Of a stretch of DNA of 60,155 bases, positions 44,072 through 53,627 are shown in pieces. Every line of letters begins with the position of its first letter. The first letter of the stretch is position 1. The stretch comes from an uncultured bacterium. GTDB lineage: Bacteria > Bacillota > Negativicutes > Veillonellales > Veillonellaceae. The position numbers and the translations under genes were made by a program. The stretch is from contig CAJMLW010000011.1 of the NCBI GenBank assembly GCA_905214495.1, forward strand, positions 1 through 60,155, given 5' to 3'. The notes beneath the pieces are model-generated. The model saw only the letters and a program-made list of their open reading frames with translations. It was not told the DNA's origin and did no database searches.

Positions 44072-44833
44072 TTATATTTTTTCTAAAATATTTGTGAGTG
44101 TATGCATCGCCGCATCATCTTGCTGTTTCCAAGTCAAAGTAACACCTGTAATATAACCTTTTCGAACGTATTCAACATCCGTTGGTACGTCTTCCTTTCC
44201 ACAATCCAAGTCTCCAGCCAACCAATAATAATCTTGACCTCGTGAATTAATTCTAGCATCAATTATATTACTATAGGTTTGAAGTCCTTGACTCACCAAT
44301 TTAAAATGGTCCCAATCACAAATTCCGCGCAATGGGAAATTAACATTTAATAAGCCTTCAAAATTACCATTCACATAAATTTTCTCAATTAATTCATGAA
44401 TAAACGGATGCATTTCATGACCACGCTCAATCGAATATCGCTCTACAGATAAAGCAAGGCCAGGGATTCCATAAAAAGCACTTTCCATGGCTGCAGATAC
44501 GGTTCCTGAATACAATACATCAGAACCTAAATTAAAGCCATGATTAATACCTGAAATAACAAGATCAGGCATATCATCGGCTAATAAATAACTGAGGCAA
44601 AATTTCATACAATCAGACGGAGTTCCTGTAAGTGCATAAAGGCGAGGATTTTCATCCTCGCCATTGTACGCATCTAATTTTAAAGGAATCTCAGTCGTCA
44701 ATGCATGGGATTTAGCACTTTGTTCAGTAGCTGGTGCTACAACGGTAACACGATAATATTGACTTAAATACGTCGCTAATTGGCGTAAGCCATCAGCTAA
44801 AATGCCATCATCGTTACACATTAAGATATGCAT
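44072..44833 (-). CDS. surE: 5'/3'-nucleotidase SurE
   Basis: A metal-dependent nucleoside monophosphate phosphatase. 253 residues with the N-terminal metal site MCNDDGILADGLRQL, VVAPATEQSAKSHALT, GTPSDCMKF and SGINHGFNLGSDVLYSGTVSAAMES. The ATG at 44833 follows GGAG; an upstream GTG lies inside the ribosome site. Last gene of the guaB operon. Confidence 0.94.
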   Translation of the reverse strand: MHILMCNDDGILADGLRQLATYLSQYYRVTVVAPATEQSAKSHALTTEIPLKLDAYNGEDENPRLYALTGTPSDCMKFCLSYLLADDMPDLVISGINHGFNLGSDVLYSGTVSAAMESAFYGIPGLALSVERYSIERGHEMHPFIHELIEKIYVNGNFEGLLNVNFPLRGICDWDHFKLVSQGLQTYSNIIDARINSRGQDYYWLAGDLDCGKEDVPTDVEYVRKGYITGVTLTWKQQDDAAMHTLTNILEKI

Positions 44834-44850
44834 AGTCACTCCTATAGATT

Positions 44851-46113
44851 CTATTTTTTATTCTTATTCATATCTCCCATACGAGTTAATTTAACATCCC
44901 CTAAGCCAACAGCTCTTGTATGCACCGTATGAGACCATTCCTTATTATGACGACGGAACCATCCTAAAATATTTACTGGAACCCATGAATATACAAAAAT
45001 TGGATATAACAAGTAGTAGAACCAAATTTTAGGTGGCACCTTAATTTTCAACAATACAATTAATGGGAATAGATATTGCCCAATACCTATAATTTGCCAT
45101 ACGGACATAGGCATAATTTGGTATAAAATATTGGTATAAATTGGTACATATGCATTGATATAAGAAAATACCAAATATACGGTCGTCAACAATAAGAAAT
45201 ATGGCTGACTAACCTGCAAAATACCATCTAAAATAACAATATTACCTTGCTCAATGCCCGCTGCAAATAATTTAGGAATATAACGATCTGCACAATCGAA
45301 TTGACCTTGCGCCCAACGCAAACGTTGTTTACAAGAAGCCATCATAGTTGTTACTTTTTCATCATACACGATGGCATCATGAGCCCATGTTGTCTTAATA
45401 CCATGTGTTAATAGCTTCATAGAGAACTCCATGTCCTCTGTTAAGCTTGTACAATCCCATCCGTATTCTTTAATAATAGATGTACGAATACACATACCCG
45501 TACCGCCAAGTGCCGTTGATAAACCAATGCGATATTTGGCTAAATGCCACATATGATTAACCATCCAGAACATGATTGAAAAAGTGCCCGCAACCCATGA
45601 ATCTGTGGGGTTTTTGGAGTTAAGATATCCTTGAATAACAGATTCACCTTTTTCGAGGTGATCATTCATCTCTAACATAAATTGAGGGTGTACCAAATTG
45701 TCAGCATCAAAGATGAGGAATGCATCATATTTCCTATCCATTTTATCCACGCGGTCAAACATCCACCCCATGGCATACCCTTTACCAACCTCTTCTTTGT
45801 TGAAACGTTCGTGTACATTAGCTCCTGCGGCACTGGCCACTTCAGCCGTTTTATCAGTACAGTTATCCGCTACAACAAAAATATCATACAAATCATCTGG
45901 GTAATCTAAACCTTTTAAGTTTTTTACGAGCTCTCCTACTACAGCCTCTTCATTATGAGCACACACAACAATGGCGAATGAATTTTTTGGCGTATAGTTT
46001 TTATGAACTCGAGACCGCCACATACCTATAACGGCAAGTACGAAATAATAAACCGTATAAATTACGATTATTACCTGCATAGGGATCAATATCAGATCCA
46101 GTAGGTAATCCAT
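44851..46113 (-). CDS. membrane glycosyltransferase family 2, processive type
   Basis: A 420-residue GT2 enzyme: one N-terminal membrane segment, the nucleotide-sugar domain with VVCAHNEEAVV, VADNCTDKTAEV, the DAD metal motif in LIFDADNLVHPQ, the acceptor motif TEDMEF and QRLRW of processive synthases, then three or four C-terminal membrane segments. Relatives make chitin-, hyaluronan- or poly-GlcNAc-type chains; the product here is unknown. The ATG at 46113 follows GGAGG. Its place after psd-pssA and near a WecG/TagA gene suggests an envelope polysaccharide or glycolipid. Confidence 0.87.
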   Translation of the reverse strand: MDYLLDLILIPMQVIIVIYTVYYFVLAVIGMWRSRVHKNYTPKNSFAIVVCAHNEEAVVGELVKNLKGLDYPDDLYDIFVVADNCTDKTAEVASAAGANVHERFNKEEVGKGYAMGWMFDRVDKMDRKYDAFLIFDADNLVHPQFMLEMNDHLEKGESVIQGYLNSKNPTDSWVAGTFSIMFWMVNHMWHLAKYRIGLSTALGGTGMCIRTSIIKEYGWDCTSLTEDMEFSMKLLTHGIKTTWAHDAIVYDEKVTTMMASCKQRLRWAQGQFDCADRYIPKLFAAGIEQGNIVILDGILQVSQPYFLLLTTVYLVFSYINAYVPIYTNILYQIMPMSVWQIIGIGQYLFPLIVLLKIKVPPKIWFYYLLYPIFVYSWVPVNILGWFRRHNKEWSHTVHTRAVGLGDVKLTRMGDMNKNKK

Positions 46114-46131
46114 AAGACAAACCTCCACAGT

Positions 46132-46803
46132 CTATTTGCGCACTATATTCAACGCCGTATTAAACAGACCAAACAACACATAACCAGTAAAAATCATAAC
46201 AGCCCATGTATGCCAATCATATACCAATGCAGCAATAATGATAAGAGCAACCAATGCGATTGCAATTTTGCTAATGCGAACTGCACTGTGACCTTTAAAG
46301 TCAGGATATTTTACTTCACTAACCATTAAGATACCAACAAGAATCATGGACACAAACAAAACTAGCTGTGTGACTTGCACACCACATAAAATATAGGTAG
46401 CCGCTAAACAACCTGCTGCTGGAATAGGAAGACCTTCAAAATAGCCGTGAACTTCATCAGTTTTAATATTAAAACGAGCTAAACGAAAAGCGCCTAAAAC
46501 AGCAAAGGCTAATAACGGAATATAACCGAGCCAGCCTAGTCCTTGCAAATCATTAACATACAGCATATAAGCAGGGGCAACGCCAAATCCGACTACATCG
46601 GATAAGGAATCTAATTCACGCCCCATAGGACCTGCTACGCCTAATGCACGTGCCACACGCCCATCTAAACCATCTGCAATTAGTGATAGTATCACACAAA
46701 TAGCCGCCCCAAAGGTATTGCCCGTAGCAGACAATGTAATACCGATAACACCAAATGCTAAATTAGAACTAGTAAATAAATTTGGAATAACTGATTTATT
46801 CAT
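46132..46803 (-). CDS. pssA: CDP-diacylglycerol--serine O-phosphatidyltransferase
   Basis: Makes phosphatidylserine from CDP-diacylglycerol and serine. A polytopic CDP-alcohol phosphatidyltransferase, 223 residues, with NLFTSSNLAFGVIGI and the motif DGLDGRVARALGVAGPMGRELDSLSD (the DGxxAR-8-GxxxDxxxD pattern). The ATG at 46803 follows GGAGG and overlaps the psd end by 8 bases, so the two steps to phosphatidylethanolamine are coupled. Confidence 0.93.
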   Translation of the reverse strand: MNKSVIPNLFTSSNLAFGVIGITLSATGNTFGAAICVILSLIADGLDGRVARALGVAGPMGRELDSLSDVVGFGVAPAYMLYVNDLQGLGWLGYIPLLAFAVLGAFRLARFNIKTDEVHGYFEGLPIPAAGCLAATYILCGVQVTQLVLFVSMILVGILMVSEVKYPDFKGHSAVRISKIAIALVALIIIAALVYDWHTWAVMIFTGYVLFGLFNTALNIVRK

Positions 46804-47437
46804 GACGAAGCCTCCCGATAATCGTATCGCCACCAGTAATATGCTGACCTTTTTCAATGCAAATCTCTACATTTTTATCCATGTAAATTTCAGTACATGA
46901 ACCAAACTTAATCATACCATATAACTGGCCACGTTGTAATACACTATCAAGATCTGTCCAAGAAACGATACGACGAGCTAATAAACCTGCAATTTGTGTG
47001 ACGAGTACTTCTGTTTTATCGTTTTCTATACAAATTGTATGACGTTCATTTTCAAACCCCACATCTTCTTTGAAAGCAGGTAAAAAACTTCCCATCGTAT
47101 AATGACGATATGTAATTTTGCCTTCAATAGGAGCCCGATTGGCATGCACATCAAAAACAGATAAAAAGATTGTTACCTTTTTACATTCTCGATGTAAATA
47201 CAAATCTTCATATACATCTTCAATTTCCATTACCTTGCCATCAGCTGGAGATAAAATAGCATCTGGGTCAGTAGGAATGTTGCGTTTTGGATTTCTAAAA
47301 AAGTTCACAAAAAATAATGCCAAAATAAATGTAATGATTGCGATACTATAATATCCAAAATACGCCGCTATAATCGTAATGAAGAGCATCACTCCGATTA
47401 AAGGAAATCCTTCTTTTATTATTGGTCCTGTAGGCAC
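46796..47437 (-). CDS. psd: phosphatidylserine decarboxylase proenzyme, short type, GTG start
   Basis: Converts phosphatidylserine to phosphatidylethanolamine. This is the short, single-domain form (213 residues) with two N-terminal membrane segments, NFFRNPKRNIP, LSPADGKV, FLSVFDVHANRAP and the self-cleavage site KFGSCTE, where the Ser becomes pyruvoyl. The start is GTG, 7 bases after GGGGAG. Confidence 0.93.
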   Translation of the reverse strand: MPTGPIIKEGFPLIGVMLFITIIAAYFGYYSIAIITFILALFFVNFFRNPKRNIPTDPDAILSPADGKVMEIEDVYEDLYLHRECKKVTIFLSVFDVHANRAPIEGKITYRHYTMGSFLPAFKEDVGFENERHTICIENDKTEVLVTQIAGLLARRIVSWTDLDSVLQRGQLYGMIKFGSCTEIYMDKNVEICIEKGQHITGGDTIIGRLRHE

Positions 47438-47449
47438 AACTAAACTCCC

Positions 47450-48172
47450 CTATTTATTCTTAATAACAGTCCACATAAACTTTGGTATAGCTAACATTCG
47501 GCCTATACGTTTAGGTTCTAGATATAATCTATATAACCATTCTAAACGATTGCGTTGCATCCAATGAGGTGCGCGTGGAATATTTCCAGCCAATACATCA
47601 AAAGACCCTCCTATACCAATGGCTACAACGCCTTGTAAAGAGGATAGTTTTTCTGAAATCCATTGTTCCTGTTTTGGCACACCTAATGCAACAAATACGA
47701 GCTTAGCACCCGAAGTTTTAATATCGTTAATAATACGTTGTTCCTCTGCTTCATCAAAGAACCCATCATGGATGCCAGCTATATTAATAGTACCATACAT
47801 TGCTTGTAAATTAGAAACTGCTTGTTGTGCTACACCAGGCGCAGCACCTAAACAATATATGGGGATTTGATTGCTTACAGCCTGCTTAAACAATTCTTTG
47901 GTAATATCAACACCAGTAACGCGCTCAGGCACTCTTTCACCCATGCGCTCTGCTGCCCACAATATACCAGCTCCGTCAGGAACAACTAGACTAGCGGAAT
48001 TCAAGATCCCGTGTAACACGGGATCTTGATTTGCTAGCATAACCATTTCAGCATTGGCAGTTGCTACAAGATGTAGCCCTGACTGCTTTGTCATCTCTAT
48101 AATTTTTGAAACTGCTTCGTCCATAGTGATGCAATCAATAGGGACGGATAATACCGAAATACGTTTACTCAA
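47450..48172 (-). CDS. WecG/TagA/CpsF-family glycosyltransferase, TTG start
   Basis: A GT26 enzyme of 240 residues with TANAEMVMLANQDP, VVPDGAGILWAAE, FVALGVPKQEQW, GIGGSFDVLAGNIPRAPHW and the C-terminal LEWLYRLYLEPKRI. Members transfer ManNAc-type sugars to lipid-linked acceptors in wall acid or enterobacterial common antigen synthesis; the acceptor here is unknown. The start is TTG, 7 bases after GGAG. Confidence 0.9.
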   Translation of the reverse strand: MSKRISVLSVPIDCITMDEAVSKIIEMTKQSGLHLVATANAEMVMLANQDPVLHGILNSASLVVPDGAGILWAAERMGERVPERVTGVDITKELFKQAVSNQIPIYCLGAAPGVAQQAVSNLQAMYGTINIAGIHDGFFDEAEEQRIINDIKTSGAKLVFVALGVPKQEQWISEKLSSLQGVVAIGIGGSFDVLAGNIPRAPHWMQRNRLEWLYRLYLEPKRIGRMLAIPKFMWTVIKNK

Positions 48173-48184
48173 AATAATACTCCA

Positions 48185-49642
48185 TTATAAACCACTATAG
48201 TTCGGTGCTTCTACGGTGATACTTACATCATGTGGATGACTTTCTTTCAAGCCTGCTGCCGTAATTTGAATAAATTGAGTGTTTTCAATCATTTCTTTAA
48301 TATTATGGCAACCACAGTATCCCATACTTGCACGTAAACCACCAACCATTTGGAAAATAGTATCTGCCAACATACCTTTATAAGGTACACGACCTTCGAT
48401 ACCTTCAGGAACTAATTTTTTAGCTTCTGATTGGAAATAACGATCTTTACTACCAAGTTTCATAGCCCCTAAGCTACCCATACCGCGGTATACTTTATAG
48501 GAACGGCCTTGGTAAATAACAGTTTCTCCTGGGCTTTCATCAGTACCAGCAAGAATGTTACCCATCATAACAACATTGGCACCAGCTGCAATCGCTTTCG
48601 CAATGTCGCCAGAATATTTAATACCACCATCAGCGATGATTGGAATACCATAACGTCTTGCTACTTGAGCGGACTCATAGACAGCAGTGATTTGAGGTAC
48701 ACCAATACCAGCAATAACACGTGTCGTACAAATAGAGCCGGGTCCGATACCAATTTTAACTGCATCCGCACCAGCTTCAATAAGCGCTTCTGTACCAGCT
48801 GCAGTTGCCACATTACCAGCAATAACTGGAATATGTGGATATGCTTGTTTAATTTCTTTTAAGGTACGCAATACACCTGCAGAATGGCCATGAGCAGTAT
48901 CGACGATAATCACATCAGCCTTAGCTGCTACAAGCGCATCTAGGCGATCATACATATCTTTAGAAACACCAACAGCAGCACCAACTAATAAACGACCGCT
49001 AGCATCTTTTGCAGAATTAGGATATTTTGTAGCTTTTTCAATATCTTTAATGGTGATTAAGCCCTTTAAATTACCATCTTTATCGACTAATGGTAATTTT
49101 TCAATACGATGTTTACTCAAAATGGATTTAGCCATTTCCAAGGAAGTACCTTCAGGAGCTGTAACTAAACCTTCACTTGTCATACATTCGCCAATTTGAC
49201 GGGATAAATCAGTTTCAAAACGCATATCGCGATTTGTAATGATCCCTACTAGTTTACCATGTTCTGTAATAGGTACACCAGAGATTTTATATTTACGCAT
49301 CAATTCTTCTGCATCAGAAAGAAGATTTTGAGGGCTTAGGAAAATCGGATCAACGATAACACCATGCTCAGAACGTTTAACTGTATCAACTTCATGAGCT
49401 TGTTCTTCAATGGACATATTTTTATGGATAACACCCATACCACCTTCACGAGCCATAGCAATAGCCATACGGGACTCAGTAACAGTATCCATGCCAGAAC
49501 TAATCATTGGAATATTCAGTGAAATATCACGTGTTAATTGTGTCTTTAAATCTACTTGATATGGTAATACATCAGATGCTGCCGGCACTAACAATACATC
49601 ATCAAAAGTCAATCCATGCATACCGAATTTATCGTCTCTCAT
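48185..49642 (-). CDS. guaB: inosine-5'-monophosphate dehydrogenase
   Basis: Oxidises IMP to XMP for guanine nucleotide synthesis. 485 residues: LTFDDVLLVPAASDV, two CBS domains near residues 95-210, VDTAHGHSAGV, the K+ and substrate loop GIGPGSICTTRVIAG with the catalytic cysteine, DGGIKYSGDIAKA, and the mobile flap YKGMLADTIFQMVGGLRASMGYCG. First gene of a run with WecG/TagA, psd, pssA, GT2 and surE. The leader just upstream holds a large terminator-like hairpin. Confidence 0.96.
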   Translation of the reverse strand: MRDDKFGMHGLTFDDVLLVPAASDVLPYQVDLKTQLTRDISLNIPMISSGMDTVTESRMAIAMAREGGMGVIHKNMSIEEQAHEVDTVKRSEHGVIVDPIFLSPQNLLSDAEELMRKYKISGVPITEHGKLVGIITNRDMRFETDLSRQIGECMTSEGLVTAPEGTSLEMAKSILSKHRIEKLPLVDKDGNLKGLITIKDIEKATKYPNSAKDASGRLLVGAAVGVSKDMYDRLDALVAAKADVIIVDTAHGHSAGVLRTLKEIKQAYPHIPVIAGNVATAAGTEALIEAGADAVKIGIGPGSICTTRVIAGIGVPQITAVYESAQVARRYGIPIIADGGIKYSGDIAKAIAAGANVVMMGNILAGTDESPGETVIYQGRSYKVYRGMGSLGAMKLGSKDRYFQSEAKKLVPEGIEGRVPYKGMLADTIFQMVGGLRASMGYCGCHNIKEMIENTQFIQITAAGLKESHPHDVSITVEAPNYSGL

Positions 49643-49664
49643 TTGTTTTTCCTTTCTCGTATAA

Positions 49665-49720
49665 TAAAAAACAAAACTACGACCCGCTCTAGCCCAGTGG
49701 GCTAGAACGGATAATCGTAG
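49665..49720 (-). terminator. large hairpin with U tract between the tautomerase gene and guaB
   Basis: On the minus strand an outer CTACG/CGTAG helix surrounds CCGTTCTAGCCC paired with GGGCTAGAGCGG, followed by UUUUGUUUUUU. It terminates the tautomerase transcript. I see no good promoter between it and guaB, so it might serve as an attenuator for guaB. Confidence 0.8.
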
Positions 49721-49726
49721 CTTTCA

Positions 49727-49912
49727 TTAGCGTTCAGACCGCAAAATGCCGCCTTCCATAAACTCATCTTTTTTCATATCAACAAAAATAACCTTAACTG
49801 CTTCTGCAGGAACCTTTACGATGTCTACAGTAGCCTTAGTGATAGCTTCACCTAATTGTTTCTTTTGTTCTTTTGTACGACCTTCAACGAGTTCAACATG
49901 AATTAATGGCAT
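49727..49912 (-). CDS. 4-oxalocrotonate tautomerase family protein
   Basis: A 61-residue protein beginning MPLIHVELVEGRTKEQK; after removal of Met the N-terminal Pro is the catalytic base of this family, and Arg near 38-40 is usually catalytic (here the region is VKVIFVDMKKDEF). The physiological substrate is unknown. The ATG at 49912 follows GGAGGTG, seven codons inside the longest frame. Confidence 0.88.
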   Translation of the reverse strand: MPLIHVELVEGRTKEQKKQLGEAITKATVDIVKVPAEAVKVIFVDMKKDEFMEGGILRSER

Positions 49913-49949
49913 ATGGCACCTCCATAGATACAAAAATATTGTTTTTTAT

Positions 49950-49978
49950 ATTATACGAGAATAGGCCGTTATATACAA
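49950..49978 (-). promoter_or_regulatory. promoter of the tautomerase gene
   Basis: TTGTAT (49973-49978), a 17-base spacer and TATAAT (49950-49955) on the minus strand. It may also serve guaB by read-through of the hairpin at 49665-49720. Confidence 0.78.
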
Positions 49979-50038
49979 GGGGAAAACCTAGATAAAACCT
50001 AGCATTATCGCACCTTATAGAATTATTAGCCTTACCTC

Positions 50039-52081
50039 TTAATTATACAATATTCTAAGAAATTTTTCACCAAATCTTTTAGATAATTCTTCTTTCATTC
50101 GAATTTCTAGTTGATCGATGCCAAATTCTCGAATATATGACAGTACATCATTACGTGCTGTCACTAGTATATCTATATCTTTTATGATATTAGCTACCCG
50201 TAAATCAGGTAATCCCGATTGCGCCAGTCCAAACAATTGCCCCGAACCTCGAAGCAATAAATCTTGTTCTGCTAATTCAAATCCATCTTGCGTAGACTCC
50301 ATTAACCGCAATCGCCCTTGACTGACATCCCCCTTTGAATCACTAACCAAAATACAATACGCCTGAATATCACCACGTCCAACGCGGCCTCGTAATTGGT
50401 GTAGTTGTGATAACCCAAAGCGCTCAGCCCCTTCTATGCACATAATTGTCGCATTAGGAACATTGACGCCAACCTCGATGACGGTTGTAGACACAAGTAA
50501 TTGAATACGGCCATCATGAAAGGCTTGCATCACCTCATCCTTTTCTTTGGGGTTCATACGCCCATGAACAAGGCATACTTCAAAACTTTTATAAAAATAG
50601 TCTTTCAATTCCAAAAAGAGTTCTTCTGCGGCTTGCAAATCAAGTTTTTCAGATTCCTCTACAAGAGGGCAAACTACATATACTTGGTGACCTGCCGCCA
50701 TTTCCTTACCAAAGAACACACGCAATCGTTCTTTATATGAGCTATCTACTACATAGGTCTTAACCGGTTTACGTCCTGGAGGCATTTCCTTAATAAGGGA
50801 TACCGCTAAATCACCATATACGGATAGAGTCATTGTTCTTGGAATCGGTGTGGCTGTCATAATCAAAACATGAGGATATACGCCCTTATGTTGTAATGCG
50901 GCACGCTGATTAACACCAAAACGATGCTGTTCATCGATAATAACCAATCCTAAATTCTTGAATTGAACCTTGTCCTGAATGAGCGCATGAGTACCGATAA
51001 TCAATTGAATGGTTCCATTTGCTAACTCCTCATAAATTCTATCCTTTTCTTTTTTAGGTGTGGATCCTGTAAGCAATGCAATATTAATAGGCAAATTTTT
51101 ACAAAATTCAGTTATCCCTTCAAAATGTTGAGTCGCTAAGATTTCTGTAGGTGCCATGATAACAGCTTGGTATCCATTTTCTACGGCTTTTACAAGGCTC
51201 AATGTAGCCACAACAGTTTTGCCAGAGCCCACATCACCTTGTAATAATCGTTGCATGGGCCGTTCATCTTGCATGTCCTGTGAAATTTCTGTTACCGCCC
51301 GTTCTTGATCACCGGTTAGCTGAAAGGGTAAATTCGTCCTACATTGTTCCATCAATGTACTATCTGGCTCCATCTTAGGCCCTACATGACACTGCTCTTT
51401 ATTTCTAAGCAGAGCCAACCCAGACTGCATGATAAATAGTTCTTCATAGGCTAATTGATACCGTGCTTTTTCATAACTTTCACTACTTGAAGGAAAATGC
51501 ATTTCTTTAAAAGCATCATATCGCTTCATACTCGCATGATGCTCCATGATTTCAGGCGGTAAAATTTCATCCATTGTATGATGCGCTTCGAACCAATTTC
51601 GAATCGATGCGCGCACCACATATTGAGAAACGCCATCCACCAAGGAATAAATCGGGACAATGCCCGTATCCGGCATAGCATCTGGCCCAAGATTTTCTAT
51701 TTGCGGAGAATTCATCTGCATAGAGCCATATTGAAATTCTGCCTTACCGTACGCATAAAGGCGTTGTCCTTTTTTGTAAAAGTTCTTTTTATATCCTTGA
51801 TTGAATAATACAATCTTCATCAGACCAGTGCCATCTGTGATGGTAACCTCTAAAATAGATAAGCGAGGCCGTGGACGTTTTTCCATAATGGATACGACAG
51901 TACCTACCACCCCTGCGGTCATACCAGTTTCCAATTCTTTTATGGAATAAATTTTGCGTCTATCTTCATAAGAGCGTGGAAAATAAGCCAATAAATTAGA
52001 TACAGTATCAATGCCTAATTTATGAAGTTGTTTTTCTCGACCTGGTCCAATTCCCTTAATAGAGGTCAGTGCTTCGTTCAT
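50039..52081 (-). CDS. recG: ATP-dependent DNA helicase RecG
   Basis: Remodels stalled forks and branch intermediates. 680 residues: N-terminal wedge with helix-hairpin-helix (IKGIGPGREKQLHKLGI) and OB fold, Walker A LLQGDVGSGKTVVA, IIDEQHRFGV, TATPIPRT, the C-terminal helicase motif and the RecG-specific ATTLIEVG-type segment STTVIEVGVNVPNA, then QLRGRVGRG. Length is typical. A leader of about 100 bases precedes the ATG. Confidence 0.96.
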   Translation of the reverse strand: MNEALTSIKGIGPGREKQLHKLGIDTVSNLLAYFPRSYEDRRKIYSIKELETGMTAGVVGTVVSIMEKRPRPRLSILEVTITDGTGLMKIVLFNQGYKKNFYKKGQRLYAYGKAEFQYGSMQMNSPQIENLGPDAMPDTGIVPIYSLVDGVSQYVVRASIRNWFEAHHTMDEILPPEIMEHHASMKRYDAFKEMHFPSSSESYEKARYQLAYEELFIMQSGLALLRNKEQCHVGPKMEPDSTLMEQCRTNLPFQLTGDQERAVTEISQDMQDERPMQRLLQGDVGSGKTVVATLSLVKAVENGYQAVIMAPTEILATQHFEGITEFCKNLPINIALLTGSTPKKEKDRIYEELANGTIQLIIGTHALIQDKVQFKNLGLVIIDEQHRFGVNQRAALQHKGVYPHVLIMTATPIPRTMTLSVYGDLAVSLIKEMPPGRKPVKTYVVDSSYKERLRVFFGKEMAAGHQVYVVCPLVEESEKLDLQAAEELFLELKDYFYKSFEVCLVHGRMNPKEKDEVMQAFHDGRIQLLVSTTVIEVGVNVPNATIMCIEGAERFGLSQLHQLRGRVGRGDIQAYCILVSDSKGDVSQGRLRLMESTQDGFELAEQDLLLRGSGQLFGLAQSGLPDLRVANIIKDIDILVTARNDVLSYIREFGIDQLEIRMKEELSKRFGEKFLRILYN

Positions 52082-52242
52082 TATAATGCCTCACATATAA
52101 CATAATTAATGAATATAGTGAAAATATATCCATTTTTATATTTCTCTTGCCATATCTCATAGATTTCGACTACAATATTAGCTATAGTATACCAAATATT
52201 GTAGTATATTTCATAAAATATCAATGCATGTAGTAAAAACAC

Positions 52243-52271
52243 TTGCTTAAACCTTAGCTTTATGATAATAT
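52243..52271 (+). promoter_or_regulatory. promoter of rpmB
   Basis: TTGCTT (52243-52248), a 17-base spacer and TAATAT (52266-52271) on the plus strand, about 40 bases before the ATG. Confidence 0.65.
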
Positions 52272-52311
52272 ACTTTTGTTATGTTATAGATTAAGCTTGG
52301 AGGTGGAAACT

Positions 52312-52500
52312 ATGGCAAACCTTTGCGAAGTATGTGGTAAATCCACATCTAGCGGTATGAACGTGAGTCATTCTCACATTCGCACAAGAAAAACTTGGAA
52401 ACCGAACATTCAAAGAGTACGGGCGGTTGTAGACGGTGCTACAAAAAAAGTAAATGTATGCACACGCTGCCTTCGTTCTAATAAAATTACACGCGCGTAA
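52312..52500 (+). CDS. rpmB: 50S ribosomal protein L28
   Basis: A 62-residue L28 with the zinc-ribbon form: CEVCGK at the N-terminus and CTRCLRS near the C-terminus, plus NVSHSHIRTRKTWKPNIQ. The ATG at 52312 follows GGAGG by seven bases; the longer frame starts upstream without a ribosome site. The C+ form usually marks zinc-replete conditions, with a C- paralogue elsewhere in some genomes. Confidence 0.96.
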   Translation: MANLCEVCGKSTSSGMNVSHSHIRTRKTWKPNIQRVRAVVDGATKKVNVCTRCLRSNKITRA

Positions 52501-52527
52501 AATAAATAGTACATGTACTCTTAAACA

Positions 52528-52560
52528 AAAAGGCCGTTACCATTTGGTAACGGTCTTTTT
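52528..52560 (+). terminator. bidirectional terminator between rpmB and the dGTPase-like gene
   Basis: AAAGGCCGTTACC and GGTAACGGTCTTT with a 4-base loop, flanked by A and U runs on both sides. It serves rpmB on the plus strand and the dGTPase-like gene on the minus strand. Confidence 0.88.
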
Positions 52561-52569
52561 GTTATCCTA

Positions 52570-53559
52570 TTACAGCGTAATATTGGGAATAAAATAATCT
52601 TTAAATAATTTTATAGCATATTGATCTGTTAATCCTGCCACATAGTCGACAATATCAACAGTGGAATACACACCATTTCGTTCTACATAGGTTTCTATGT
52701 CACCTGAATGCTCCATAAAGTGTGTAAATAAATTTTTTACTACATGAGCTGCCTTATTACGGTCAGGAATTAATGCAGGTGCTAGATATACGTTTTTAAA
52801 CATAAACTGTCTAAAAACATTCATCGTACTTTCAATATCAGCAGACATCTGAATCGCTGGTTTATCTAAAGATTGTTCAACCATATCTTTCACCATAGCC
52901 GTAATCATGCTAGACGGAGTATCACCAAAATAGAAACGTACTTCTTCTGGTAAATCGTTAGCTTCTAGCATACCAGCCCGTTGTGCATCATCATAATCAT
53001 GACACAAGTACGCAATACGGTCCACAATACGTATAATTTGCCCTTCTAATGTAGATGGGATGGTCGGCCCCGTATGGCCTAAAATACCATCTCGTACTTC
53101 TTTTGTAAGATTAAGGCCTTGTCTGTTGCCATGTTTCTCTAATACTTCAACCATACGCAAACTTTGTTCATTATGGTTAAAATGGCCCACCATATCGCGC
53201 AATGCATATTCTCCGACATGTCCAAATGGCGTGTGCCCCACATCATGCCCCATCGCAATGGCTTCCACTAAATCTTCATTAAGTCTAAGAGCACGCGCAA
53301 CAGTACGACCGATTTGTCCTACTTCAAGGGTATGCGTCATTCTTGTTCTATAATGGTCACCAGGTGCAATATATACTTGTGTCTTATGTTTTAAGCGACG
53401 AAAACATTTACTGTGTATAATTCTATCCCGATCTCGTTGAAATGCGGTACGTAGTGGATCTGGCTCTTCATCAATATCGCGCAATGCCATACTGCTTCTC
53501 GCCGCATAGGGAGATAAGATCATATCTTCTCGTTCTTCTATACGTTCTCTAATATTCAT
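52570..53559 (-). CDS. deoxyguanosinetriphosphate triphosphohydrolase-like protein
   Basis: An HD-domain dNTPase of 329 residues. Metal-binding motif: HTLEVGQIGRTVARAL, then AIAMGHDVGHTPFGH (the HD pair) and the downstream D in IVDRIAYLCHDYDDA. Also FRRLKHKTQV and HFNHNEQSLR. It belongs to the short, type-2 dGTPase-like group; the true substrate may be other dNTPs. The ATG follows AGAGG. Confidence 0.93.
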   Translation of the reverse strand: MNIRERIEEREDMILSPYAARSSMALRDIDEEPDPLRTAFQRDRDRIIHSKCFRRLKHKTQVYIAPGDHYRTRMTHTLEVGQIGRTVARALRLNEDLVEAIAMGHDVGHTPFGHVGEYALRDMVGHFNHNEQSLRMVEVLEKHGNRQGLNLTKEVRDGILGHTGPTIPSTLEGQIIRIVDRIAYLCHDYDDAQRAGMLEANDLPEEVRFYFGDTPSSMITAMVKDMVEQSLDKPAIQMSADIESTMNVFRQFMFKNVYLAPALIPDRNKAAHVVKNLFTHFMEHSGDIETYVERNGVYSTVDIVDYVAGLTDQYAIKLFKDYFIPNITL

Positions 53560-53600
53560 AGTACCTCTTTATCAAAAATGTTAACAATATAATATTTAAT

Positions 53601-53627
53601 AATAGGGAGGCTTGCGCCTCCCCTATT
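53601..53627 (-). terminator. hairpin after ppsR
   Basis: AATAGGGGAGGC/GCCTCCCTATT stem (one bulge) with a 4-base loop directly after the ppsR stop; the following UAUUAUU is only a moderate U tract. Confidence 0.55.
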
